Of a stretch of 64,000 nucleotides of DNA, positions 12,801 to 26,590 are shown piece after piece. The stretch is taken from positions 2,046,001 through 2,110,000 of the forward strand of contig NW_027480438.1 in assembly GCF_051401765.1 (NCBI RefSeq). Reading direction: 5' to 3'. The notes beneath the pieces are model-generated. The model had not been told where the DNA came from. It worked only from the letters and a program-made list of their open reading frames with translations, and did not search any database. The position numbers and the translations under genes are program-made. Numbering within the stretch: the first letter of the stretch is position 1; the number at the start of each line of letters is the position of its first letter. The stretch comes from Calliopsis andreniformis. Its lineage: Eukaryota; Arthropoda; Insecta; Hymenoptera; Andrenidae.

Positions 12801-14429
12801 CTCAATCCTCAATACTCAAACCTCAATCCTCAACCGTCAGTCCTCGTCCTCAATCCTCAAACCTCAATCCTCAATCCTCAATCATCAATCCTCAATTCTC
12901 AATTCTCAATAGAATATCCTGAATTCTCAGTTTTCAATACTCAATCCTCAATCTTCAATCTTCAAGTCTCCATCCACAAACATCAATTCTCATCACTCAA
13001 CCCTCAACACTCAATCCTCAATCCTCAATCCTCAATCTTCAATCCTCAATCCTCAATCTTCAATCCTCAATCCTCAATCCTCAATCATCAATCCTCAATC
13101 TTCAAAACTCAATCCTCAATCCTCAATCCTCAATCCTCAGTCCTCAATCATCAATCCTCAATCTTCAATACTCAATCCTCAATCCTCAATCCTCAATACT
13201 CAATACTCAATACTCAATAGAATATCCTGAATTCTCAGTTTTCAATACTCAATCCTCAATCTTCAATCTTCATGTCTCCATCCACAAACATCAATTATCA
13301 TCACTCAACCCTCAACACTCAGTCCTCAATCTTCAATCCTCAATCCTCAATATTCAATCCTCAATCATCAATACTGAATCTTCAAAAGTCAATCCTCAAT
13401 CCTCAATTCTCAATCCTCAATACTCAACCATCAATCCTCAATTCTCAATACTCAATAGAATATCCTGAATTCTCAGGATTCAATGCTCAAACCCCAATCC
13501 TCAACCCTCAGCCCTCATTCTCCGTCATCAATACTCAATCCTCAATCCTCAACCTTCAATCCTCAATACTCAATCTTCAATCTTCAATCCTCAATCCTCA
13601 AACCTCAATCCTCAATCCACAATCCTCAGTCATCAATCCTCAATCTTCAATACTCAATCGTCATTCCGCAGTCCTCAATCCTCAATCCTAGATCCTCAAT
13701 CCCCGGTCCTCAATCCTTAATCCTCAATCTTCAATCCTCAATCCCCAGTCCACAACCCTCTATCCTCAATCCTCAATCCTCAATCCTCAATCCTCAATCT
13801 TCAATCCTCAATCCTCAATTCTCAATCATCAATCCTCAATCTTCAATACTCAGTCCTCAATCCTCAATCCTCAATACTCAACCATGAATCCTCAAATCTC
13901 AATACTCAATAGAATATCCTGAATACTCAGGATTCAATACTCAAACCTCAATCCTCAACCCTCAGCCCTCAACCTCCATCCTCAAACCTCAATCCAAAAT
14001 CCTCAATCCTCAGTCCTCATGCTCCATCCTCAATCCTCAATCCTCAATCCTCAACCTTCAATCCTCAATACTCAACATTCGATCCTCAATACTCAGTCCT
14101 CAATCCTCAAACCTGAGCCCTAGGTCCTCAATCCTCAATCCTCAATCCTCATACCTCAATCCTCAACCGTCAGTCCTCGTCCTCAATCCTCAACTACGAA
14201 TCCTCAATCCTCAATATTCAATCATCAATACTCAATCTTCAATCCTCAATACTCAATCTTCAATCCTCAATCCTCAATCCCCAATCCTCAATCCTCAATC
14301 CTCAAGCGTCAGTCTTCAATCCTCAATACTCAATCTGCAATCCTCAGTCCTCAATCCTCAATCCTGTTTCTTCAATACTCAATACCCATTCCTCAAGCTT
14401 CAGCCCTCAATCCTCAATCCTCAATCCTC

Positions 14430-14830
14430 AATCCTCAATCCTCAATCCTCAATTCTCAATGGTCAATCTTCAATCCTCAACCGTCAGTCCTCGTCCTTAA
14501 TCCTCAACCCTCAATCCTCAATCCTCAATCTTCAATCATTAATACTCAATCTTCAATCCTCAATTCTCAATCCTAAATCCTCAAACCTCAATCCTCAATA
14601 TTCAACACACAACCGTCAACCATCAATTCTCAATACTCAACCATCAATCCTCAATTCTCAATACTCAATAGAATATCCCGAATTCTCATGATTCAATACT
14701 CAATCCACAATATTCAATAATCAAATCTCAACCCTCAAACATCAATTCTCAAGACTCAATCCTCAACAGTCGGTCCTCTCTCTTCAATCCTCCATTCTCA
14801 ATCCTCTATCCTCAAGCGTCAATCCTCAAT
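14430..14830 (+). repeat. Family A/B hybrid segment, partner 25,715-26,115
   Basis: It carries the family A marker ACCGTCAGTCCTCGTCC (14,480) and, 191 bases later, a family B cassette in the rare CCCGAATT form (14,671), then CGGTCCTCTCTCTTC (14,771). All three markers recur at an exact offset of 11,285 (25,765; 25,956; 26,056). It is a short family A island inside family B, copied as a block. Confidence 0.88.
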
Positions 14831-15469
14831 CCTCAATCCTCAACCCTCAATCCTCAGTCCTCAAACCTCAACCCTCAACCCTCAGCCCTCATCCTCAATC
14901 CTCAATACTCAATCTTCAATCCTCAATCCTCAATCCTCAATCCTCAATCCTCTATCCTCCATCCTCAATTCTCAATCCTCAATCCTCTGTCCTCAGTCCT
15001 CAAACCTCAACCCTCAACCCTCGGCCCTCATCCTCAATCCTCAATACTCAATCTACAATCCTCAATCCTCAATCCTCAATCCTCAATCCTCAGTCATCAA
15101 TCCTCAATCTTCAATACTCAATCGTCAATTCTCAGTCCTCAATTCTCAATCCTCAATCCTGGTTCCTCATACCTCAATCATCAACCCTCAGTCCTCATAC
15201 TCAATTCTCAATTCTCAATCCTCAAACCTCAATCTTCAATCCTCAATACCCAATCCTCAATCCTCAATTCTCAATACTCAATAGAATATCCTGAATTCTC
15301 AGTATTCAATACTCAAACCTCAATCCTCAACCCTCAGCCCTCATCCTCCATCCTCAATCCTCAACCCTCAATCCTCAAACCTCAATCTTCAATCCTCGAT
15401 ACTCAATCTTGGATCCTCAATTCTCAATCCTCAATCTTCAATCCTCAATACTCAGTCTTCAATCATCAA

Positions 15470-16230
15470 TCCTCAATCCCCAATCCTCAATCCTTAATCC
15501 TCAATCTTCAATCCTCAATAACCAGTCCTCAATCTTCAATCCTCAATGCTCAATCTTCAATCCTCAATACTCAGTCCGCAATCCTCAATCCTCAATCATC
15601 AATCCTCAATCCTCAACCGTCTGTCCTCGTCCTCAATCCTCAGCCCTCAATCCTCAATCTCTAACCTCAATCCTCAACCGTCAGCCCTCGTCCTCAATCC
15701 TCAACCCTCAACCCTCAATCCTCAATCATCAATACTCAATCTTCAATCCTCAATCCACAATCCTCAATCCTCAATATTCAACACTCAAACCTCAACCATC
15801 AATCACCAATATTCAAACATCAATCCTCAATTCTCGATACTCAATAGAATATCCTGAATTCTCATGGTTCAATGCTAAATCCCCAATCTCAATCTTCAAA
15901 TCTCAATCCACAAACATCAATTCCCATCACTCAACCCTCAACACTCAGTCCTCAATCTTCAATCCTCAATCCTTAATCCTCAATCCTCAATCTTCAATCC
16001 TCCATACTCAATCTTCAATCCTCAATCCTCAATCATCAATCCTCAATCCTCAATCCTCACTCTTCAATCCTCAATAATCAATCTCCTGTCCTAGATCCTC
16101 AATCTCCGATACTCTATCCTTAATCTTCAATATTCAATCCTCTATCCCCAGTCCACAATCTTCAATCCCCAAAGCTCAATAATCAATCGTCAATCCTCAG
16201 TCCTCAATCCCCAATCCTCAGTCCTCAATC
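15470..16230 (+). repeat. Family B unit with CCCAAAGCTCAATAA marker, copy 2
   Basis: This is the partner of 12,060-12,800. A third copy follows at about 16,700-17,080 (marker at 17,049, 878 bases downstream) with the same CTCATGGTTCAATGC segment near 16,740. It has one extra 21-base block relative to copy 1. Cassette at 15,847. Confidence 0.8.
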
Positions 16231-19200
16231 CTCAATCCTCAATACTGAAACCTCAATCCTCAACCGTCAGTCCTCGTCCTCAATCCTCAATCCTCAATAC
16301 TCAATACTCAATACTCAATAGAATATCCTGAATTCTCAGTTTTCAATACTCAAACCTCAATCCTCAACCCTCAGCCCTCATCCTCCATCCTCAATCCTCA
16401 ATCCAAAATCCTCAATCCCCAGTCCTCATGCTCCATCCTCAATCCTCAATCCTCAATCCTCAACCTTCAATCCTCAATACTCAACATTCGATCCTCAATC
16501 CTCAGTCCTCAATCCTCAAACCTGAGTCCTCAGTCCTCAATCCTCAATCCTCAATCCTCATACCTCAATCCTCAATCCTCTATACTCAATCATCAATCCT
16601 GAATTTTCAACACTCAATCCTCAATCCTCAGTCCTCAATCCTCAATCCTCAATATTCAACACACATCCCTCAACCATCAATCACCAATATTCAAACATCA
16701 ATCCTCAATTCTCAATACTCAATAGGATATCCTGAATTCTCATGGTTCAATGCTAAATCCCCAATCTCAATCTTCAAATCTCAATCCACAAGCATCAATT
16801 CTCATCACTCAACCCTCAACACTCAGTCCTCAATCTTCAATCCTCAATCCTTAATCCTCAATCCTCAGTCTTCAATCCTCCATACTCAATCTTCAATCCT
16901 CAATCCTCAATGATCAATCCTCAATCCTCAATCCTCACTCTTCAATCCTCAATAATCAATCTCCTGTCCTAGATCCTCAATCTCCAATACTCTATCCTTA
17001 ATCCTCAATATTCAATCCTCTATCCCCAGTCCACAATCTTCAATCCCCAAAGCTCAATAATCAATCGTCAATCCTCAGTCCTCAATCCCCAATCCTCAGT
17101 CCTTAATCCTCAATCCTCTATACTCAAACCTCAATCCTCAACCGTCAGTCCTCGTCCTCAATCCTCAAACCTCAATCCTCAATCCTCAATCATCAATACT
17201 CAATTCTCAATTCTCAATAGAATATCCTGAATTCTCAGTTTTCAATACTCAATCCTCAATCTTCAATCTTCAAGTCTCCATCCACAAACATCAATTCTCA
17301 TCACTCAACCCTCAACACTCAATCCTCAATCCTCAATCCTCAATCTTCAATCCTCAATCCTCAATCCTCAATCCTCAATCCTCAATCCTCAATCATCAAT
17401 CCTCAATCTTCAACACTCAATCCTCAATCCTCAGTCCTCAATCCTCAATCCTCAATCATCAATCCTCAATCTTCAATACTCAATCCTCAATCCTCAATCC
17501 TCAATCCTCAGTCATCAATCCTCAATCTTCAATACTCAATCGTCAATCTTCAATCCTCAATCCTCAATCCTCGATCCTCAATCCTCAATATTCAATACAC
17601 AACCCTCACACATCAATCCTCAAAACTCAATCATCAATCCTCAATTCTCAATTCTCAATAGAATAACCTGAATTCTCAGTTTTCAATACTCAATCCTCAA
17701 TCGTCAATCTTCAAGTCTCCATCTAACAAACATCAATTCTCATTACTCAACCCACAACACTCAATCCTCAATCCTCAATCCTCAATCTTCAATCCTCAAT
17801 CCTCAATCCTCAATCCTCAATCCTCAATCCTCAATCATCAATCCTCAATCTTCAACACTCAATCCTCAATCCTCAGTCCTCAATCCTCAATCCTCAATCA
17901 TCAATCCTCAATCTTCAATACTCAATCCTCAATCCTCAATCCTCAATCCTCAATACTCAACCATCAATCCTCAATTCTCAGTACTCAATAGAATATCCTG
18001 AATTCTCGGTATTCAATACCCAAACCTCAATCCTCAACCCTCAGCCCTCATCCTCCACCCTCAATCCTCAATCCTCAAACCTCAACCTTCAATCCTCAAT
18101 ACTCAATCTTCGATCCACAATCCTCAGCCCTCAACCCTCAATCCTCAATCCTCAGTCATGAATACTCAATCTTCAATACTCAATCCTCAATCCTCAATCC
18201 TCAATCCTCAATCCTCAATCCTCAATACTCAATCCTCAATCCTCAATCCTCAATCGTCAATCCTCAATCCCCAATCCTCAATCTTCAATCCTCAATCCTC
18301 AATCCTCAAGCCTCAATACTCAATCCTCAATCCTCAATCCTCAATCCTCCATCCTCAATCATCAATCCTCAATCTTCAATACTCAGTCCTCAATCCTCAA
18401 TCCTCAATACTCAACCATCAATCCTCAAATCTCAATACTCAATAGAATATCCTGAATACTCAGGATTCAATACTCAAACCTCAATCCTCAACCCTCAGCC
18501 GTCATCCTCCATCCTCAATCCTCAATCCTAAATCCTCAATCCTCAGTCATCAATCCTCAATCTTCAATACTCAATCGTCAATCTTCAATCCTCAATCCTC
18601 AATCCTCGATCCTCAATCCTCAATCCTCAATCATCAATCCTCAATCTCCAACACTCAATCCACAATCCTCAATCCTCAATCCTCATTCCTCAAACCTCCA
18701 TCCTCAACCCTCAGTCCTCATCCTCAATTCTCAATTCTCAATCCTCAATCCTCAATCCTCAATCTTCAATCCTCAATAATCAATCTCGTATCCTAGATCC
18801 TCAATCCCCAATACTCTATCCTTAATCCTCAACATTCAATCCTCTATCCCCAGTCCACAATCTTCAATCCCCAAAGCTCAATAATCAATCCTCAACCCTC
18901 AGTCCTCAATCCCCAATCCTCAGTCCTCAATCCTCAATCCTCAATACTCAAACCTCAATCCTCAACCGTCAGTCCTCGTCCTCAATCCTCAAACCTCAAT
19001 CCTCAATCCTCAATCATCAATCCTCAATTCTCAATTCTCAATAGAATATCCTGAATTCTCAGTTTTCAATACTCAATCCTCAATCTTCAATATTCAAGTC
19101 TCCATCCACAAACATCAATTCTCATCACTCAACCCTCAACACTCAATCCTCAATCCTCAATCATCAATCCACAACCCTCAACCCTCAGACCTCAAACCTC

Positions 19201-19590
19201 AATTCCGAATCCTCAGTCCTGAATGCTCAATCTTCATCCCTCAGTCCGCAACAATCAATTGTCAATCCTCAATCCTCAATAGAATATCCTCAATTCACAG
19301 TTTTCAATACGCAATACCCAATCTTCAAACTTCAAATCTCAATCCACAGACATCAATTCTCATCACTCAACCCTCAACACTCAGTCCTCAATCTTCAATC
19401 CGCAGTACTCAATCCTCAATCCTAGATCCTCAATCCGCAATCCTCAATCCTTAATCCTCAATCTTCAATCCTCAATAACCAGTCCTCAATCTTCAATCCT
19501 CAATGCTCAATCTTCAATCCTCAATCCTCAGTCCTCAATCCGCAATCCTCAATCATCAATCCTCAATCCTCAACCGTCAGTCCTCGTCCT
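19201..19590 (+). repeat. Family B module with AATTGTC, copy 2 of 3
   Basis: It matches 11,835-12,200 and 26,155-26,545. The offset to the third copy is 6,954 and holds from about 19,161 to about 19,590. It contains the CTCAATTCACAG variant of the cassette at 19,282, shared only with 26,236 and, as CTCAACTCACAG, with 11,916. That shared variant supports common descent of the three modules. Confidence 0.85.
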
Positions 19591-21099
19591 CAATCCTCAG
19601 CCCTCAATCCTCAATCCTCAAACCTCAATCCTCAACCGTCAGCCCTCCTCCTCAATCCTCAACCCTCAACCCTCAATCCTCAATCATCAATACTCAATCT
19701 TCAATCCTCAATCCACAAACCTCAATCCTCAATATTCAACACACAACCCTCAACCATCAGTCACCAATATTCAACCATCAATCCTCAATTCTCAATACTC
19801 AATAGAATATCCTGAATTCTCATGGTTCATTGCTAAATCCCCAATCTTCAATCTTCAAATCTCAATCCACAAACATCAATCCTCATCACTCAACCCACAA
19901 CACTCAGTCCTCAATCTTCAATCATCAATCCTTAATCCTCAATCCTCAACCTTCAATCCTCCATACTCAATCTTCAATCCTCAATCCTCAATCATCAATC
20001 CTCAATCCTCAATCCTCAGTCATCAATACTCAATCTTCAATACTCAATCCTCAATCCTCAATCCTCAATCCTCAATCCTCAATCCTCATTCCTCAAACCT
20101 CCGACCTCAGCCCTCAGTCCTCATCCTCAATTCTCAATTCTCAATCCTCAAACCTCAATCCTCAATCTTCAATCCTCAATTATCAATCTCGTATCCTAGT
20201 TCCTCAATCCCCAATACTCTATCCTTAATCCTCAATATTCAATCCTCTATCCCCAGTCCACAATCTTCAATCCCCAAAGCTCAATAATCAATCCTCAATC
20301 CTCAGTCCTCAATGCCCAATCCTCAGTCCTCAATCCTCAATCCTCAATACTCAAACCTCAATCCTCAACCGTCAGTCCTCGTTCTCAATCCTCAACCCTC
20401 AATCCTCAATCCTCAATCTTCAATCATCAATACTCAATCTTCAATCCTCAATCCTCAATCCTCAATCCTCAATCCTCAATCCTCAATATTCAATACACAA
20501 CCCTCAAACATCAATCCTCAAAACTCAATAATCAATCCTCAATTCTCAATTCTCAGTAGAATATCCTGAATTCTCAGTTTTCAATACTCAATCCTCAATC
20601 TTCAATCTTCAAGTCTCCATCTAACAAACATCAATTCTCATTACTCAACCCACAACACTCAATCCTCAATCCTCAATCCTCAATCTTCAATCCCCAATCC
20701 TCAATCCTCAATCCTCGATCCTCAATCCTCAATCATCAATCCTCAATCTTCAACACTCAATCCTCAATCGTCAGTCCTCAACCCTCAATCCTCAATCATC
20801 AATCCTCAATCTTCAATACTCAATCCTCAATCCTCAATCCTCAATCCTCAATACTCAACCATCAATCCTCAATTCTCAATACTCAATAGAATATCCTGAA
20901 TTCTCAGTATTCAATACTCAAACCTCAATCCTCAACCCTCAGCCCTCATCCTCCACCCTCAATCCTCAATCCTCAAACCTCAACCTTCAATCCTCAATAC
21001 TCAATCTTCGATCCTCAATCCTCAACTCTCAATCCTCAATCCTCAATCCTCAGTCATGAATACTCAATCTTCAATACTCAATCCTCAATCCTCAATCCT

Positions 21100-24000
21100 C
21101 AATCCTCAATACTCAATCTTCAATCCTCAATCCTCAAACCTCAATCCTTAATATTCAATCATCAATACTCAATCTTCAATCCTCAATCCTCAATCCTCAA
21201 TTCTCAATCCTCAATCCTCAATCCTCAATCCTCAATCCTCAATCCTCAATCCTCAATCCACAATCCTCAACCTTCTATACTCAATAATCAATCTCCAATC
21301 CTAGATCCTCAATCATCAATCCTCAATCCTCAATCTTCCACCCTGAATCCTCAATCCTCAATACTCAATCCTCAATCTTCAATCCTCAATACTCAATCTT
21401 CATTCCTCAATCCTCAATCCTCAATCCTCAATCCTCAATCTTCAACCCTCAATACTCAATCTTCGATCCTCAATCCTCAATCCTCAATCCACAATCCTCA
21501 ATCTTCATTCCTCAACACTAATCATCAATCCTCAATCCTCAATCCTCAATCCTCAATACTCATTCTTCAATCCTCAATACCCAATCCTCAATCTTCAATC
21601 CTCAATCGCCAATCCTCAATCCTAATTCCTCAAACCTCATTCTTCAATCCTCAATACCCAATCCTCAATTTCAATCCTCAATCCTCAATCCTCACTTCTC
21701 AATCCTCAATCGTCAACCCTCAGCCCTCATCCTACATCCTCAATCCTCAATCCTCAATCCTCAATCCTAATTCCTCAAACCTCATTCTTCAATCCTCAAT
21801 ACCCAATCCTCAATTTCAATCCTCAATCCTCAATCCTCATTTCTCAATCCTCAATCCTCAACCCTCAGCCCTCATCCTCCATCCTCAGTACTCAATCCTC
21901 TATCCTCAATCTTCTATCCTCAATACTCAATCTTCAATCCTCATCCCTCAATCCTCAATCCTCAATCCTCAATCTTCAATCCTCAATAGTCAATCTGCAA
22001 TCCTCAATCCTCAAACCTCAATCCTCAATCCTCATTCCTCTATCCTCAATACCCAATCCTCAATCGTCAATCTTCAATCCTCAATCCTCAATATTCAATC
22101 ATCAATACTCAATATTCAATCCTCAATCTTCAATCCTCAATACTCAATCTTCAATCCTCAATCCTCAATCCTCAATCCTCAATCCTCAATCCTCAGGCAT
22201 CAATACTCAATCTACAATATTCAATCCTCAATCCTTAATCCTCAATCCACAATCCTCAACCTTCAATACTCAATACTCAATCTTCAATCCTCAATTCTCA
22301 GTCATCAATCCTCAATCGACAATCCTCAATATTCAAACCTCAATACTCAATCTTCAATCATCATCCTCAATCCTCAATTCTCAGTCGTCAATCCTCAGTC
22401 GTCAATCCTCAATATTCAATACTCAATCGTCAATCCTTAGTCCTCAATCCTCAATCCTCAATCCTCGTTCCTCAAACCTCAATCCTCAACCCTCAGTCTT
22501 CATCCTCAATCCTCAAACCTCAATCCTCAATCCTCAATATTCAGTCATCAATACTCAATCTTCAATCCTCAATCCTCAAACCTCAATCCTCAATCCTCAT
22601 TCTTCAATCCTAAATACCCAATCCTCAATCTTCAATCCCCAATCCTCAATCCTCAATTCTCAATCCTCAATCCTTAATCCTCAGACCTCAAACATCAATA
22701 TTCAACCCTCAGTCCTCGTCCTCAATCCACAACACTCAATCCTCAGTCCTCAATATTCAATCATCAATATTCAATCTTCAGTCCTCACTCCTCAATCCTC
22801 AATTCTCAATCCTCAATCCTCAGTCCTCAGACCTCAAACCTCAATCCTCAACTCTCAGCCCCCATCCTCAATCCTCAATCCTCAATCTTCAATCCTCAAT
22901 CCTCAATCCTCAATCCTCAAGCCTCAGTCCTCAATCATCAATCCTCAATCCTCAGTCCTCAAACCTCAATCCTCAACACTCAATTCTCAATCCTCAATCT
23001 TCAATGCTCAATCCTCAATCCACAATCCCCAATCCTCAATCCTCAGGCATCAATACTCAATCTTCAATACTCAATCCTCGATCCTCAATCCTCAATCCTC
23101 AATCCTCAACCCTCAATCCTCATACCTCAAACCTCAATCCTCAGCCCTCAGTCCTCATACTCAATTCTCAATTCTCAATCCTCAATCCTCAATCCTCAAT
23201 CTTCAATCCTCAATAATCAACCTCCAATCCTAGATCCTCAATCTCCAATCTTCAATCCTTAATCCTCAATCTTCAATCCTTAATTCTCAATCGTCAATCT
23301 TCAATCCTCAATACTCAATCTTCAATCCTCAATCCTCAATCCTAAATCCTCAATCCTTAATCCTCAATCGTCAATCTTCAATCCTCAATACTCAATCTTC
23401 AATCCTCAATCCTCAATCCTCAATCCTCAATCCTCAATCCTCAATCCTCAATCCTCAATTCTCAATCGTCAATCTTCAATCCTCAACCGTCAGTCCTCGT
23501 CCTTAATCCTCAACCCTCAATCCTCAATCCTCAATCTTCAATCATTAATACTCAATCTTCAATCCCCAATTCTCATTCCTAAATCCTCAACCCTCAATCC
23601 TCAATATTCAACACACAACCATCAACCATCAATTCTCAATACTCAACCATCAATCCTCAATCCTCAATCCTCAATCCTCAATCCACAATCCTCAACCTTC
23701 TATACTCAATAATCAATCTCCAATCCTAGATCCTCAATCCTCAATCCTCAATCCTCAATCTTCCACCCTGAATCCTCAATCCTCAATACTCAATCCTCAA
23801 TCTTCAATCCTCAATACTCAATCTTCATTCCTCAATCCTCAATCCTCAATCCTCAATCCTCAATCTTCAACCCTCAACACTCAATCTTCGATCCTCAATC
23901 CTCAATCCTCAATCCACAATCCTCAATCTTCAATCCTCAACACTAATCTTCAATCCTCAATCCTCAATCCTCAATCCTCAATACTCATTCTTCAATCCGC

Positions 24001-25950
24001 AATACCCAATCCTCAATCTTCAATCCTCAATCGTCAATCCTCAATCCTAATTCCTCAAACCTCATTCTTCAATCCTCAATACCCAATCCTCAATTTCAAT
24101 CCTCAATCCTCAATCCTCACTTCTCAATCCTCAATCGTCAACCCTCAGCCCTCATCCTACATCCTCAATCCTCAATCCTCAATCCTCAATCCTAATTCCT
24201 CAATAATCATTCTTCAATCCTCAATACCCAATCCTCAATTTCAATCCTCAATCCTCAATCCTCATTTCTCAATCCTCAATCCTCAACCCTCAGCCCTCAT
24301 CCTCCATCCACAGTACTCAATCCTCTATCCTCAATCTTCTATCCTCAATGCTCAATCTTCAATCCTCATCCCTCAATCCTCAATCCTCAATCCTCAATCT
24401 TCAATCCTCAATAGTCAATATGCAATCCTCAATCCTCAAACCTCAATCCTCAATCCTCATTCCTCTATCCTCAATACCCAATCCTCAATCGTCAATCTTC
24501 AATCCTCAATCCTCAATATTCAATCATCAATACTCAATATTCAATCCTCAATCTTCAATCCTCAATACTCAATCTTCAATCCTCAATCCTCAATCCTCAA
24601 TCCTCAATCCTCAATCCTCAGGCATCAATACTCAATCTACAATATTCAAACCTCAATCCTTAATACTCAATCCACAATCCTCAACCTTCAATACTCAATA
24701 CTCAATCTTCAATCCTCAATTCTCAATCCTCAATCCTCAATCCACAATCCTCAATATTCAAACCTCAATACTCAATCTTCAATCATCATCCTCAATCCTC
24801 AATTCTCAGTCGTCAATCCTCAGTCGTCAATCCTCAATATTCAATACTCAATCGTCAATCCTTAGTCCTCAATCCTCAATCCTCAATCCTCGTTCCTCAA
24901 ACCTCAATCCTCAACCCTCAGTCTTCATCCTCAATCCTCAAACCTCAATCCTCAATCCTCAATATTCAGTCATCAATACTCAATCTTCAATCCTCTATCC
25001 TCAAACCTCAATCCTCAATCCTCATTCTTCAATCCTAAATACCCAATCCTCAATCTTCAATCCCCAATCCTCAATCCTTAATCCTCAATTCTCAATCCTC
25101 AATCCTCAGTCCTCAGACCTCAAACCTCAATCCTCAACTGTCAGCCCCCATCCTCAATCCTCAATCCTCAATCTTCAATCCTCAATCCTCAATCCTCAAG
25201 CCTCAGTCCTCAATCCTCAATCCTCAATCCTCAGTCCTCAAACCTCAATCCTCAACACTCAATTCTCAATCCTCAATCTTCAATCCTCAATCCTCAATCC
25301 ACAATCCCCAATCCTCAATCCTCAGGCATCAATACTCAATCTTCAATACTCAATCCTCGATCCTCAATCCTCAATCCTCAATCCTCAACCCTCAATCCTC
25401 ATACCTCAAACCTCAATCCTCAGCCCTCAGTCCTCATACTCAATTCTCAATTCTCAATCCTCAATCCTCAATCCTCAATCTTCAATCCTCAATAATCAAC
25501 CTCCAATCCTAGATCCTCAATCCCCAATCTTCAATCCTTAATCCTCAATCTTCAATCCTTAGTTCTCAATCGTCAATCTTCAATCCTCAATACTCAATCT
25601 TCAATCCTCAATCCTCAATCCTAAATTCTCAATCCTTAATCCTCAATCGTCAATCTTCAATCCTCAATACTCAATCTTCAATCCTCAATCATCAATCCTC
25701 AATCCTCAATCCTCAATCCTCAATCCTCAATCCTCAATTCTCAATCGTCAATCTTCAATCCTCAACCGTCAGTCCTCGTCCTTAATCCTCAACCCTCAAT
25801 CCTCAATCCTCAATCTTCAATCATTAATACTCAATCTTCAATCCCCAATTCTCATTCCTAAATCCTCAACCCTCAATCCTCAATATTCAACACACAACCA
25901 TCAACCATCAATTCTCAATACTCAACCATCAATCCTCAATTCTCAATACT
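21100..25950 (+). repeat. Array domain 3: family A, two tandem copies of a 2.3-2.4 kb unit
   Basis: GAATATCC cassettes stop after 20,889 and family A markers return: TTCTATACTCAATAATC (about 21,260 and 23,700), CAGGCATCAATACTC, and ACCGTCAGTCC (23,486; 25,765). The two units align at offset 2,425 near 22,196/24,621, 2,286 near 22,831/25,117 and 2,279 at 23,486/25,765. The 139-base change is a loss in the second unit of the segment holding the CAGACCTCAAACATC marker (22,682). Three CCTAATTCCTCAAACCTC motifs (about 21,625; 21,763; 24,046) show further small duplication. Confidence 0.8.
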
Positions 25951-26590
25951 CAATAGAATATCCCGAATTATCATGATTCAATACTCAATCCACAATATTC
26001 AATAATCAAATCTCAATCCTCAAACATCAATTCTCAACACTCAATCCTCAACACTCGGTCCTCTCTCTTCAATCCTCCATCCTCAATCCTCTATCCTCAA
26101 GCGTCAATCCTCAATCATCAATCCACAACCCTCAATCCTCAGACCTCAAACCTCAATTCCGAATCCTCAGTCCTGAATGCTCAATCTTCATCCCTCAGTA
26201 CGCAACAATCAATTGTCAATCCTCAATCCTCAATAGAATATCCTCAATTCACAGTTTTCAATACGCAATACCCAATCTTCAAACTTCAAATCTCAATCCA
26301 CAGACATCAATTCTCATCACTCAACCCTCAACACTCAGTCCTCAATCTTCAATCCGCAGTCCTCAATCCTCAATCCTAGATCCTCAATTCGCAATCCTCA
26401 ATCCTTAATCCTCAATCTTCAATCCTCAATAACCAGTCCTCAAGCTTCAATCCTCAATGCTCAATCTTCAATCCTCAGTCCTCAATCCTCAATCCTCAAT
26501 CATCAATCCTCAATCCTCAACCGTCAGTCCTCGTCCTCAATCCTCAGCCCTCAATCCTCAATCCTCAATCCTCAAACCTCAATCTTCAAT
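25715..26590 (+). repeat. Mosaic junction between family A and family B copies
   Basis: From 25,715 to about 26,105 this stretch follows 14,430-14,820 at offset 11,285. From 26,115 to about 26,590 it follows 19,161-19,636 at offset 6,954. The switch falls in a short tract shared by both donors (26,096-26,117). From 26,457 it also follows the window start at offset 26,456, which continues after the 19 kb match is lost. It contains cassettes 25,956 and 26,236. Confidence 0.85.

Larger units (their letters stand above)
11450..21100 (+). repeat. Array domain 2: family B, GAATATCC-cassette satellite
   Basis: Heptads here are more diverged than elsewhere and include many CTCAACC, CTCAGTC, CCAATCTC and ACATCAATTCTC forms. 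The defining element is a heptad GAATATC followed by CTGAATT, usually within CTCAATAGAATATCC. Twenty-one copies start at 11,497; 11,916; 12,438; 12,912; 13,220; 13,458; 13,912; 14,671; 15,284; 15,847; 16,321; 16,725; 17,220; 17,661; 17,991; 18,445; 19,044; 19,282; 19,805; 20,559; 20,889. Two more lie at 25,956 and 26,236. Most contain GAATTC. Variants include CCCGAATT (14,671; 25,956), GGATATCC (16,725), GAATAACC (17,661) and CTCAATTCACAG (19,282; 26,236). No gene is present. Confidence 0.85.

Noticed and set aside
11497..20889. GAATATCC cassettes as insertion-sequence or attachment sites
   Set aside because: They stay in heptad phase, have no terminal inverted repeats or target duplications, and are embedded in diverged heptads, so they are variant units and not insertions.
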